A DNA stretch of 64,000 nucleotides, taken from assembly GCA_016713435.1 (NCBI GenBank), contig JADJPD010000003.1, positions 62,001 through 126,000 of the forward strand, read 5' to 3'. Below the pieces are notes generated by a model, which did not search any database, was not told the DNA's origin, and saw only the letters and a list, made by a program, of their open reading frames with translations. A program made the translations under genes and the position numbers. The stretch is from Gemmatimonadota bacterium (GTDB taxonomy: Bacteria > Gemmatimonadota > Gemmatimonadetes > Gemmatimonadales > GWC2-71-9). Below are positions 23,381-32,884 of the stretch, one piece after another (position 1 is the stretch's first letter; the number at the start of each line of letters is the position of its first letter).

Positions 23381-26300
23381 TTGGCCGACCTCGTCCTCGT
23401 CACCGCGCGGGATCCGCGGCGCCTGCTGGAACATGCGGCCGACGGGTTCCTGGAGCCGGCGCGCTTCGTGGGGCACCCGTTCCCCACGGCGCCGTACCTG
23501 CTGGCGCTCCGCCAGGGCGGCGTGCGCGATGACCTGATCGCAATGGCGCGCACGCGCGGCGTGCGCGGGTGGTTCGACCCGCCGCTCTGCATCTTCCACG
23601 AACTCCCCGACTGGCTCGGCGCCACCTCGCGCGTGCCGCTCGATGCGATCGAGCGGGAGCTGCTGCTCGGCCGCCTGCTCCGGGAGTCGCGGGGTGAGGT
23701 CTTTGCCCGCCTGCGGCGGCCCGCGGAGTTCATCGCGGCGCTGGACCAGTGGTTCGGGGAGCTGGCGGCGCTCGAGGTGACGCCGGCGGCGTATGCCTCG
23801 GTGCTGGCGCGGCTGCCCGGGGACAGCTTCGAGCAGCGGCGCAATGCGGAACTCGGGGCGCTCTACTCCGCGTACGTCGAAGCGCTCGGCGACATGCGCC
23901 GCGATGGGCGGGACACCCTGGCCGACTGCGCACGCGCGATTCGCGCCGGCGGCGCGACGCTGGCCGAGCGGCTCGGCCCTGCACGGCGCGAAGTGCGCCT
24001 CTTCGGTCTGCACGACCTGCGCGGCGGGTGGCCCACGCTGCTCCGGGCGCTGCGCGACGCGCCCCAGCTCGACCGGGTGGTGGTGTACGCCAGCTACGTG
24101 CTGCCGGGGATCCTCGACGACCTTGGGGCGCGCCACGAGCCGCTGACGGAGCCGGCGAGCGTGGCGGTGCGCCTCTTTGGCGAGCCGCCGGTGCGCGACG
24201 GGCGCATCGCGGTGCTGTCGGCGCCGGACGTGGACCGCGAGCTCGAGGCCGTGGCCGAGCGGGTGCGGGCGCTGCAGGCGGCGGGGGTACCGCTCGAGGA
24301 GATCGCCATCGTGGCGCGGCGCGCGCGGCCGCACGTGGATGAGGCGGTGCGCGCGCTCGCCGGCGCGGGCATCCCGGCGACGGTGCGGCAGCGCCGCGGC
24401 GAGCGCGAGGTGCCGGTGATCCGCGCGGTGCTGGCGCTGTTCACGGCCGCGGCGGAACGGTGGTCGCGGCATGGGCTCGTGGAGGTGGCGTCGCAGCCGT
24501 ACTTCGCGAGCGACCTGGACCCGGTGGTGCTCAACTACGCGGGCTTCCGCACGCGGCTCACCGGGCTCGACGACTGGCGGCAGGCGCTCGAGGCGCTGCT
24601 GGCGCGCGCGCGGCGGCGCGACGCCGACGCCGGCGGGGAGCGCGAGGCTGATCGCCGGAACCCCATGCCCTCCACCACGCGCTGCGCGGCGACCCTCGCC
24701 GCCTTCACCCAGTTCACGCCGCACGCGGCGAAGCTCGAGGCCCCACGCCGGCTCGCTGCGTGGCTGGCGACGCTCGTGGAGCTGCTGGAGCGGGATCCCT
24801 TCGGCATCCAGGAGGCCGTGCATCGCATCTCGCCCGAGGAGCACCTGGTGATCCGTCAGGACGTGCTCGGCTGGCGACGGCTCGGGGAGGTGGCGCGAGC
24901 CTGGGGGAAGGCACTCGAGACGTGGGGGGACGGGACGCAGGAACTCCCCGTGGAGGAATTCGCCGCGCTCCTGGCCGCGGCGCTCGATGGCGACGTGCCG
25001 CTCCAGTCGGAGACGGCGTTCGGGGTGCAGGTGCTGGAGAGCCTCGCCGCGGCGTACCGGCCGTTCCGGCACGTCTTCCTGGTGGGGCTCGAGGCGGGGC
25101 AGTTCCCGAGCCGGGCGCCGCTCTCGCCGCTCATGGATGAAGCCGACCGGGAGGCGCTGGCGGCGGCGGGGCTGTGGCTCGACCGACGCGGCGACTGGGA
25201 CCTGCGTGAGCGGGAGCTCTTCCGGGTGCTGGTGGCCGGGGCGTCGGAGCAGCTCACCGTGTCGTACGCACGGACCACACAGGGGCAGGAGACGATCCCG
25301 TCCGCCTTCCTCGATGCGCTCGGCGACGTGGCCGCCCTCGAGGTGACGACGGTGACGAGCTCGCAGGTATTCATGCCCGGGCAGCGGCTGGCGGACGGCG
25401 CCGCGGCCGCGGCCACCGCGGCGCACGCGGGGCGGATCGAGGCTGCGCGCGAGGCCGGCGAGGCCGGTCCATGGAGCGGTGTGCTGTCGGCGGACGACCT
25501 CCGCGCGTGGCTCGCCGCCGAGTTCGGCGACACGCGGCTCTGGAGCCCGACGCAGCTGGAGCAGTACGCCAAGTGCCCGTGGGCGTTCCTCGCCACGCGG
25601 GTGCTACGGCTGGAGCGGCTGGAGGACCCGGACGACGGCATGGAACCGACGGTCCGCGGGACGCTACTGCACGACACCCTCAAGCGCTTCTACACCGCCC
25701 TCGGCGCCAGCTGGACCACGCCGCTCCTGCTGCGTCAGGCCGACGCGGCGCGCGCGGGGGCGGCGCTGGCGCCGGCGCTGGACGCGGCCCTCGCGGCGGC
25801 GGAGGCGCAGGGGACGTGGCTCGGGCCGGCCACGCTCCGGGGCGCGCAGCGCGCCGAGCTGCTCCGGACGCTCCAGAAGTACCTCGCGGCCGAACTGGAG
25901 CGGAACGAGAAGCACTGGAACAATCGCTCCCCGCTGGCCAAGCAGGCGAAGCTCGGCGTGGCCGAGCACGAGGTGAGCATCGGCGAGGTGGAGGTGGCGC
26001 GGGACGGGGTGCGGCTCCGCTATCGCGGGATCATTGACCGGGTGGACCGCGGCGTGGAGGATGCCCGCTACGTCGGCGTGGTGGACTACAAGTCCAGCAA
26101 GGGCGCCGTGCCCGGCGGCGGCGAGACGGCGGCGTGGGAGGACGGGGTGGCGCTGCAGGCCCCGCTCTATGCCCATGCGCTGGGCCGGCTCTACCCGGGC
26201 ACGGAGACGGCCGCGCTCGAGTACCGGGTGCTCAAGGACGGGAGCTCGGCTCTCCGGCTGGTGCTCCAGGCGGCCCCGACCCTGCGCGCCCCCTTGGAGC

Positions 26301-26479
26301 CGAACGACGAGGACCTGGCAACGCTGGACGAGGCGCTGTCGCGCGCGGTGAACCATGTGCGCACGCTCCGGACCGGGCAGTTCCCCCCGAGCCCCGCTCC
26401 CTCCTGCAAGTGCCCGCCCTGGTGCGCCGCGTGGGCGGTGTGCCGGACACCCGGCGGCCCCGAGAGCACCCATGCTTGA
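23381..26479 (+). CDS. addB: AddB-like helicase-nuclease subunit
   Basis: About 1030 residues; partner of AddA in double-strand-break processing and recombination. The N-terminal half is a divergent, inactive UvrD-like region. The C-terminal nuclease reads LEQYAKCPWAFLATR with the first cluster Cys, GTLLHDTLKRFY, then GVVDYKSSKG, the D...DYK core of the RecB-type PD-(D/E)XK nuclease, and CKCPPWCAAWAVC, which with the first Cys can ligate a 4Fe-4S cluster as in known AddB. The frame opens at TTG 23381. An ATG at 23346 in another frame reads PRSFTAFP and would join it if one base in a C run were missing, so the true start may be 23346. It overlaps addA by 8 bases. Confidence 0.85.
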   Translation: MADLVLVTARDPRRLLEHAADGFLEPARFVGHPFPTAPYLLALRQGGVRDDLIAMARTRGVRGWFDPPLCIFHELPDWLGATSRVPLDAIERELLLGRLLRESRGEVFARLRRPAEFIAALDQWFGELAALEVTPAAYASVLARLPGDSFEQRRNAELGALYSAYVEALGDMRRDGRDTLADCARAIRAGGATLAERLGPARREVRLFGLHDLRGGWPTLLRALRDAPQLDRVVVYASYVLPGILDDLGARHEPLTEPASVAVRLFGEPPVRDGRIAVLSAPDVDRELEAVAERVRALQAAGVPLEEIAIVARRARPHVDEAVRALAGAGIPATVRQRRGEREVPVIRAVLALFTAAAERWSRHGLVEVASQPYFASDLDPVVLNYAGFRTRLTGLDDWRQALEALLARARRRDADAGGEREADRRNPMPSTTRCAATLAAFTQFTPHAAKLEAPRRLAAWLATLVELLERDPFGIQEAVHRISPEEHLVIRQDVLGWRRLGEVARAWGKALETWGDGTQELPVEEFAALLAAALDGDVPLQSETAFGVQVLESLAAAYRPFRHVFLVGLEAGQFPSRAPLSPLMDEADREALAAAGLWLDRRGDWDLRERELFRVLVAGASEQLTVSYARTTQGQETIPSAFLDALGDVAALEVTTVTSSQVFMPGQRLADGAAAAATAAHAGRIEAAREAGEAGPWSGVLSADDLRAWLAAEFGDTRLWSPTQLEQYAKCPWAFLATRVLRLERLEDPDDGMEPTVRGTLLHDTLKRFYTALGASWTTPLLLRQADAARAGAALAPALDAALAAAEAQGTWLGPATLRGAQRAELLRTLQKYLAAELERNEKHWNNRSPLAKQAKLGVAEHEVSIGEVEVARDGVRLRYRGIIDRVDRGVEDARYVGVVDYKSSKGAVPGGGETAAWEDGVALQAPLYAHALGRLYPGTETAALEYRVLKDGSSALRLVLQAAPTLRAPLEPNDEDLATLDEALSRAVNHVRTLRTGQFPPSPAPSCKCPPWCAAWAVCRTPGGPESTHA

Positions 26480-29400
26480 GCGCGAGCCGACCGACCGGCA
26501 GTGGGACGCGATCCGCGCCACGGACGAGCACGTGCTCGTCGGCGCCGGTGCCGGGACGGGGAAGACCACCACCGTGATCGGGCGGATCCTCTACCTGCTC
26601 GGCGTTCCGGTGCGGGGACAGGTGCACCCCGCCCCGCTCCGGCTCACGGACATCGCGGCGGTGACCTACACCAACGCCGCCGCCGCGGACCTCAAGGCCA
26701 AGCTGCGCGCGGCGCTGCTCCGGTCGGGGCTCCGGGAAGCGGCGTACGAGGTGGACGCGGCGCGCATCGGCACCATCCATGGGTTCTGCGCCGACCTGCT
26801 GCGGGAGTTTGCGCTGCGCTCGGGACGCGGGATGCTCGGCACGGTGCTGGAGGAGGCGGAAGGCGCCTCGGTGCTGGCGGAGGGCACGCGGCAAGCGCTG
26901 CTCGCCGCCCTCACCAGCGATACTGCCCGGCTGGAGCCGCTGGTGTCGCAGTGGCCGCTCCGGGACCTCGAGCGCTGGATCGGCGCGCTCGCCGGGGACG
27001 CCGACCGGCTGCGCCTGCTCCGGGCCAACGCCGCGGCGCAGCCCGCGGAGGAGCAGCTCCTGCTGGCGCTCGCGGCGGAGGCGCGCACCCGGGTGGACGC
27101 GCTGCTCGAGGCGGAGGGCGCGGCGGACTTCGACGCGCTGATTGTGTGGACGCGCGACCTGCTGCGCGACCACCCGGCCGTCCGGCAGGCGCTGCAGCGG
27201 CGGCTCAAGCTGCTGGTGGTGGACGAGTTCCAGGACACCGACCCGGCGCAGCGCGAGATCGCCTACCTCATCGGCGAGCCGGAGCGCCGCTCGGCCGATA
27301 CCACCCGCCTGCTGCTGGTGGGCGACCCGAAGCAGAGCATCTACCGCTTCCGGCGCGCGGACGTGACGGTGTGGCGTTCAGTGGAGGAGGACTTCGCGCG
27401 GCGTGCCCTCGGGCGCGTGGTGGTCCTGGATGAGAACTTCCGCAGCGTGGCGCCGCTGCTCGGCTTCGTGGACCAGGTCATCGGGCGGATCCTCGACACG
27501 CCGATCGAGGGGACGCTGGCGGCGTACGAGATCCCGTTCCAGCCGCTCAAGGTGGACCCGGCCAAGCCACGCATCGAGCAGGCGGTGGAGCTGCTGGTGG
27601 TCCCGCCGGAGGAAGAAGCAAAGGCGGACAAGGCCGAGGTGCGGCGGGAGAAGGAGGCTGCGCTGCTGGCGCGGCGGCTGGCGGAACTGCACCGCGGCCC
27701 GGAGCAGGTGCCGCTCCGCGAGATGGCGGTGCTGCTGGCCTCGTGGAGCGACGCGCCGCGGTACGAGCAGGCCCTCCGGGCCGAGGGCCTCCGCACCTAC
27801 TCGCTCCGCAGCGAGGGGTTCTACGAGTGCCGGGCGGTGATGGACATGGTCCTGGCGCTCGAGGTGCTCCGCGACCCGGACGACGACCGGGCCCTGCTCG
27901 GCTGGCTGCGCTCACCGTGGGTGGGGCTGTCCGACGAGTCGCTGGTGCGGCTGGCGCGGTTGGTGCCGTCACCGCGACGCGCGGGACTCGCCGCCCTCAC
28001 GCTACCCGATCCGGCCGAGCAGGAACGGCTCCGGCAGGCGGTGCGGCTGCTGGCGGACTTCCTGCCGCTCCGGGACCGCGTGCCGGTGGCGGACCTGCTC
28101 GGCCGCTTGCTGGAGCGGACGGGGTACCTGGGCCACCTGCTACTGCTCGGCGAGGACGGGCTGCAGCGGGCCGCCAACGTGCGGAAGTTCCTCAGGATCG
28201 CGCGGGAGGAGTCGGAGCGGAGCGTGACGAGCTTCCTGCGGATGATCGCGGACCTCACGGCCGCGGGCGTGCGGGAGGGGGAGGCGCGGCTGTTCGACGC
28301 GCAGGAGGACGTCATCACCATCACCACCATCCACAGCGCGAAGGGGCTGGAGTGGCGGGTGGTGGCGTGGGCGGACCTGGAGCGGGCGCCGCGCGGCACC
28401 GAGGGCACGCTGCTGGTGGGGCGCGATGCGATCGCGCTCAAGCGGCCCGACGTGAAGAAGGAAGACCAGCCGGAGCACGTGCAGCGGCTGCTGGCGCAGC
28501 TCGAGCGCGAGGGGCTGGCCGAGCGGAAGCGGCTCTGGTACGTGGCGGCCACGCGGGCCAAGCACCGGTTGCTCCTGTCCGGGTTCTCGAAGCTGGAGCC
28601 GGGCCGGGGCAAGGACCCGGCGACGGAACTGCTCAAGGTGCTGCCCACGCTGGAGCTGGTGGAGGGAGCACCGGTGGCGTTCACGGACCACGCGGGGGTG
28701 GAGCACCTCGGCGTCGTGAAGCTGACGACGGGCCGCGTGCCGCCCGCGCCGGCGACCGCCCCGGCACCGGTCGCGCTGCCCGAGGCGCCGGTCGCGCTGG
28801 CCGTGCCGCTGGGCCGGCGGCGCCGGAGCGCCAGCGACCTCCGGCAGGCCGAGCGCTGCGGCCGCCGGCATCACTACAAGTACGTGCTGGGGCTGCGGGA
28901 GCCGGAGGTGACCGGCGGCTTCGGGGAGAGCGCCATCCAGCGGGGGCAGATCATCCACGAGACGCTGGAGCGCCTCGAGGATGACGAGGACCTGGACCAG
29001 GTCCTGGAGGACGCCATCCGGCACTGGGACCCGGATGCGCCGGGGGTGGAAACGCGCGAAGGCAGCAAGTACCGGGATCGGCTGCGCGAGGAGGTGACGC
29101 GGGTGCGGGACACCTCGCCCTACCGGGAGCTCGCGGCGCACCCGGAGGCGCGACGGGAGCTTCGGTTCCTGCACGTGACGGGCGAGGGCTGGTTCGTGGA
29201 GGGCGCCATGGACCTGGCGGCCCCGGAGGGTGACGGGCTGGCGCTCCTCGACGTGAAAACGACGAACTGCACCCCGGAAACCGTGGACGAGCACGCCGCG
29301 GAGTACGCGGTGCAGCGGGCTGCGTACGTGACGGCGGCGGAGGCCATCACGGGCACGCGGGTGGGGCGGTTCGTGTTCCAGTTCTCGCGGGCGGGGTGCG

Positions 29401-29597
29401 CCTCGGACAAGCGGGTGGACGACGGCATGCGCGCCGCCGCGATGATGCGGATGGGCCGACTGGTACAGCTCACCGGTGCGGGCGCCGCCTCGCTCACCAC
29501 GCACCCCAACGACTGCCATTCCTGCGGCTACCGCACCGCCGGCTGGTGCGAGGGCGTCACGGCCGCTCCGGCCCCGACCCGGCCCCGCTCGCCCTGA
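26472..29597 (+). CDS. addA: AddA-like helicase-nuclease subunit
   Basis: 1041 residues from ATG at 26472. Superfamily 1 helicase motifs are clear: LVGAGAGTGKTTTVIGRILY (Walker A), AAVTYTNAAAADLKAKL, LLVVDEFQDTDPAQREIAYL (motif II), LLLVGDPKQSIYRFRRADV, ITTIHSAKGLEWRVV and VAATRAKHRLLLSG. The C-terminal 200 residues carry the nuclease: RGQIIHETLERLED and LALLDVKTTN (Asp...DVK). With AddB it unwinds and trims broken ends before RecA loading. The frame is open upstream to 26355, inside addB. The stop overlaps the aldo/keto reductase tail to tail by 41 bases. Confidence 0.92.
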   Translation: MLEREPTDRQWDAIRATDEHVLVGAGAGTGKTTTVIGRILYLLGVPVRGQVHPAPLRLTDIAAVTYTNAAAADLKAKLRAALLRSGLREAAYEVDAARIGTIHGFCADLLREFALRSGRGMLGTVLEEAEGASVLAEGTRQALLAALTSDTARLEPLVSQWPLRDLERWIGALAGDADRLRLLRANAAAQPAEEQLLLALAAEARTRVDALLEAEGAADFDALIVWTRDLLRDHPAVRQALQRRLKLLVVDEFQDTDPAQREIAYLIGEPERRSADTTRLLLVGDPKQSIYRFRRADVTVWRSVEEDFARRALGRVVVLDENFRSVAPLLGFVDQVIGRILDTPIEGTLAAYEIPFQPLKVDPAKPRIEQAVELLVVPPEEEAKADKAEVRREKEAALLARRLAELHRGPEQVPLREMAVLLASWSDAPRYEQALRAEGLRTYSLRSEGFYECRAVMDMVLALEVLRDPDDDRALLGWLRSPWVGLSDESLVRLARLVPSPRRAGLAALTLPDPAEQERLRQAVRLLADFLPLRDRVPVADLLGRLLERTGYLGHLLLLGEDGLQRAANVRKFLRIAREESERSVTSFLRMIADLTAAGVREGEARLFDAQEDVITITTIHSAKGLEWRVVAWADLERAPRGTEGTLLVGRDAIALKRPDVKKEDQPEHVQRLLAQLEREGLAERKRLWYVAATRAKHRLLLSGFSKLEPGRGKDPATELLKVLPTLELVEGAPVAFTDHAGVEHLGVVKLTTGRVPPAPATAPAPVALPEAPVALAVPLGRRRRSASDLRQAERCGRRHHYKYVLGLREPEVTGGFGESAIQRGQIIHETLERLEDDEDLDQVLEDAIRHWDPDAPGVETREGSKYRDRLREEVTRVRDTSPYRELAAHPEARRELRFLHVTGEGWFVEGAMDLAAPEGDGLALLDVKTTNCTPETVDEHAAEYAVQRAAYVTAAEAITGTRVGRFVFQFSRAGCASDKRVDDGMRAAAMMRMGRLVQLTGAGAASLTTHPNDCHSCGYRTAGWCEGVTAAPAPTRPRSP

Positions 29598-30564
29598 TCG
29601 CGGTGGCGATCTCGTCGAGGTCGCCGCCCGTCAGCTGCACCTTCCCCGCATCCACCCATCCCTCCACCTGCGCCGGCGTCCGCGCGCCCACGATGGCGGC
29701 GGTGACACCCGGCCACGCCAGCGTCCAGGCGATGGCGATGCTCGCCACGCTGGTGCCGTGGCGCTTGGCGACGGGAATCAGGGCGTCCCGGAGCTGGAGG
29801 TTCCGCGACAGCGCCGGCTCCATGAAGTTGTCGCCGCGGCGGCGCCAGTCGTCCTCGGCCATCCGGGCGATGCGCTCGCGCGTGAAGCTGTCGGTGAGGA
29901 TCCCCGTCTGCATCGGGCTGTAGACGATGACGCCGGTGCCGTGGGCGTGGCACCAGGGGATCACGTCGCCGGCGGCGCCGCGGCGGATCATGGAGAGCGG
30001 CGGCTGCAGCGAGGCCACGTGGTGGAGCTTCTCGCAGCGGTCGAGCGAGGCCACGGTGAAGTTGCTGACGCCGCCGAAGCGCACCTTGCCCTCCTCAATC
30101 AACTTCCCCATCTCGGCCCAGGAGTCCTCCACCGGGACGCCAGCGCCGTCCTGGGTGTGGAACTGGTAGAGGTCAATGCGCTCCACGCCGAGGCGGCGGA
30201 GCGAGTTCTCGCACTCGCGGCGGATGGAGGCGGGGGCGAGGCTCGACTTGTTGGGGCCCATGGGGTTGGCGGGGTCCCAGACGAAGCCGCCCTTGGTGAA
30301 GACCAGCGGGCGGTCCGCCGCCGGCAGCTCCTTGAGCAGGCGGCAGACCAGCTCCTCCGAGTGCCCGTGGCCGTAGACCGCCGCCGTGTCGATCCAATTG
30401 ATGCCGAGCTCCACGGCGCGGCGCATGGAGGCGACGGCCTCGTCGTCGTCGGTGGGGCCCCAGCCGTAGGACCAGCCGCCGCCGCCCGCGGCCCAGGCGC
30501 CGAAGCCCACGGTGGTGATGTCGAGCCCGGTGGTGCCGAAGGGGCGGGTGGGGAGCATGGACAT
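29557..30564 (-). CDS. Aldo/keto reductase
   Basis: 335 residues from ATG at 30564; NADPH-dependent carbonyl reduction. WIDTAAVYGHGHSE holds the catalytic Asp and Tyr, LVFTKGGFVW the Lys, and DLYQFHTQDG the His of the tetrad; VGFGAWAAGGGGW is the N-terminal loop and GVTAAIVGARTPAQVEGW the coenzyme-binding C-terminal segment. It belongs to the general stress/Tas-like AKR group; the substrate is unknown. It overlaps the end of addA on the other strand and follows pbpC by 47 bases on the same strand. Confidence 0.9.
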   Translation of the reverse strand: MSMLPTRPFGTTGLDITTVGFGAWAAGGGGWSYGWGPTDDDEAVASMRRAVELGINWIDTAAVYGHGHSEELVCRLLKELPAADRPLVFTKGGFVWDPANPMGPNKSSLAPASIRRECENSLRRLGVERIDLYQFHTQDGAGVPVEDSWAEMGKLIEEGKVRFGGVSNFTVASLDRCEKLHHVASLQPPLSMIRRGAAGDVIPWCHAHGTGVIVYSPMQTGILTDSFTRERIARMAEDDWRRRGDNFMEPALSRNLQLRDALIPVAKRHGTSVASIAIAWTLAWPGVTAAIVGARTPAQVEGWVDAGKVQLTGGDLDEIATAIRASGAGSGPERP

Positions 30565-30611
30565 GACGGGATCCGGTGCGGGTGAACCTGGCGGACAGCG
30601 CGGCGGGGCCG

Positions 30612-32873
30612 CTACTCGACGGTGATCAGCACCTCGTCCGAGGCCTGGCCGGCGCGGGCCCGGATGCGGTGCTGCCCGGGGACGAGCGGCCAGCGCCCGC
30701 CCGCCACGCGGCGGCCGTCCACGAACCACTCCACGGTGCCACGCGCACCCGCCGACCGCAAGCCGATGGTGGCGTATTGCGCCTCCACCCCCGGGGGGAT
30801 GCGGTAGAAGTCGCCATCGGCGGGGGAGGTGATCACGAACCGCCGCGCGCGCGCCGAGTCAGGCACCACTGCATGCGCTGAATCGCCGAGGGTGAGCGTG
30901 GTGCGGCCGCCCATGGTGCGGCCTTCGGTGCTGGCCCACTCCGCGTACTGCACCGGGAGGGTGACGCCGCCGGCCTCGTGCCAGTCGCAGGTGTGGTCCG
31001 GGGCGCTGCCCGGGAGGAAGTACTCGGTGACCGTGGGGCAGTAGCGCCCGGGCCGGAGGCCGGAGACGCGGCAGATGGCGTGCGCCTCGAGCCCGAGCTC
31101 GGCGGGACGCGGGAGGCTCCCCGGCGCGTAGCGTGCCGCCACCTCGAGCACCGCGCGGTGGAGCAGCGGGCCCGCGCCCGTGATGCCGCTGACACCCTCC
31201 ATGGGGCGGCCGCTGAAGTTGCCGACCCAGACGGCCACGGTGAAGCCCTGCGTGACCCCCACCGCCCAGTTGTCGGTGAAGTGGCGGCTGGTGCCGGTCT
31301 TGGCGGCCACGCGGAAGGGCCAGTCGAACGGGGTACTCAGGCCGAAGCCGGGGACGCGCGCCTCCGGGTCGGCCAGGATGTCGAGGACCAGCGCGCTGGC
31401 GCGCTCGCTCGCGAGGCGGCCCGTGGTGGCCGGGGCGTCGCCGGTGGGGAGCGCGATGGTCCGGGTGGGGGACCAGCGCCCGCCATTGGCCAGGGTGCGG
31501 TAGCCGTTGGCGAGTTCGAGCAGCGTCACGTCGCCGTTGCCGAGCGCCAGCCCGAGCCCGTAGTGCTCGGCGCTCCGGCCGAGTGAGGCAAAGCCGGCGT
31601 CGTGGAGACCGTTGAGCAGGGTGCCGACGCCCACCTTCTCGGCCAGGAGGACGGCGGGGATGTTGAAGGAGCTGGCCAGCGCCTCGCGCACGCGCACGGG
31701 GCCGTGGAAGCGGCGGTCGTAGTTGCGCGGGTGGTAGGGGCCGGCCGCCGTCTGCCAGGTGGTGGCGATGTCCGCCAGCACGGTGGCGGCGGTGACGCCG
31801 CGGTCGAGCGCCAGGGCGTAGAGGAACGGCTTCAGGGATGAACCTGGCTGGCGCGGGCTCGTCACCATGTCCACCTGACCCGCGGTGTCGGCCCAGAAGT
31901 CGGGGGAGCCGACCCAGGCCAGGACCTCGCCGCTGCGATTGTCCAGCACCACGGTGGCGGCGTGTTCCACGCCGCGGTCGCCCAGGGTGGCGACGGTGTG
32001 GCGCACCTCCGCCTCGAGCTCCTCCTGCAGCGCCAGGTCCAGCGAGGTGCGCCAGGTGCCGACGAGCGGGCGGCCCGCGGCCTCGGCGTCGAGCAGGAGG
32101 CGGCTGGTGAAGTGCGGGGCCAGGAAGGGACGGGTGCCGTGCTGGTCGAGCACCGGCTCCTCGAGCGCGCGCGCCACCTCCGCCCCGGTGGCCCAGCCCT
32201 CGCGCTCGAGTGCCGCGAGGCCGATGCGCCGCCGCGCGAGGGCGCGACCCTGGGAGACGATGGGGTTCCGGCTGGAGGGCGCCTGCGCGAGAGCCGCGAG
32301 GAGCGCCGCCTGACCGAGGCTCGCCTGGTCGGCGCCGGCGCCGAAGTAGAGCCGCATGGCGGCGGCCACGCCGACGGTGCCCTGCCCCAGCGGCACCCGG
32401 TTCAGGTACTGCTCCAGGATCTCGTTCTTGGAGAGGTGCGCCTCGAGGCGGAGGGCCCAGAGCGCCTGCACCACCTTGTCCAGCGGCCCGTGGCCGATGG
32501 GGTACACCAGGCGCGCCAGCTGCATGGTGAGCGTGGACGCGCCGGAGACGACGCCGCGGGAGCGGAGGTTGTCCCGGAGCGCCCGCCCTACCGCGTGCAC
32601 ATCGATGCCGTGATGGGTGAAGAAGCGCCGGTCCTCCACGGCCACGAAGGCGCGCGGGAGGTCGGGGTCCATGCTGCTGAGCGGCACCCAGCGGGCGAGG
32701 GAGCCGTCGCCGGCGCGGGTGGCGCGGAGGAGGCGGCCCTGCCGGTCCTGCAGCAGCAGCGTCTGCGCGTCGCTCGGGGCGAGCAGCGCCCGGGGCACCG
32801 GCCACGCGACGAAGGCGCCCGCGGCGATGCCGAGGGCGCCGAGGAGCGCGATGGACCAGCGGAGCGCGCGCAT
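30612..32873 (-). CDS. pbpC: Penicillin-binding protein 1C
   Basis: 753 residues. An N-terminal membrane anchor (about 7-27), a GT51 transglycosylase (VAVEDRRFFTHHGIDVHAVG, then GASTLTMQLARL and EQYLNRVPLG) and a transpeptidase with SxxK in RQPGSSLKPFLYAL, SxN in SSFNIPA and KTG in AAKTGTSRHF, followed by the C-terminal BiPBP_C-like domain (about 665-753) characteristic of PBP1C. It polymerises and crosslinks peptidoglycan. Its neighbour 11 bases upstream encodes an alpha-2-macroglobulin, the standard pairing for PBP1C, thought to repair the wall and trap proteases after envelope breach. Confidence 0.95.
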   Translation of the reverse strand: MRALRWSIALLGALGIAAGAFVAWPVPRALLAPSDAQTLLLQDRQGRLLRATRAGDGSLARWVPLSSMDPDLPRAFVAVEDRRFFTHHGIDVHAVGRALRDNLRSRGVVSGASTLTMQLARLVYPIGHGPLDKVVQALWALRLEAHLSKNEILEQYLNRVPLGQGTVGVAAAMRLYFGAGADQASLGQAALLAALAQAPSSRNPIVSQGRALARRRIGLAALEREGWATGAEVARALEEPVLDQHGTRPFLAPHFTSRLLLDAEAAGRPLVGTWRTSLDLALQEELEAEVRHTVATLGDRGVEHAATVVLDNRSGEVLAWVGSPDFWADTAGQVDMVTSPRQPGSSLKPFLYALALDRGVTAATVLADIATTWQTAAGPYHPRNYDRRFHGPVRVREALASSFNIPAVLLAEKVGVGTLLNGLHDAGFASLGRSAEHYGLGLALGNGDVTLLELANGYRTLANGGRWSPTRTIALPTGDAPATTGRLASERASALVLDILADPEARVPGFGLSTPFDWPFRVAAKTGTSRHFTDNWAVGVTQGFTVAVWVGNFSGRPMEGVSGITGAGPLLHRAVLEVAARYAPGSLPRPAELGLEAHAICRVSGLRPGRYCPTVTEYFLPGSAPDHTCDWHEAGGVTLPVQYAEWASTEGRTMGGRTTLTLGDSAHAVVPDSARARRFVITSPADGDFYRIPPGVEAQYATIGLRSAGARGTVEWFVDGRRVAGGRWPLVPGQHRIRARAGQASDEVLITVE

Positions 32874-32884
32874 CGCCGCCGGGG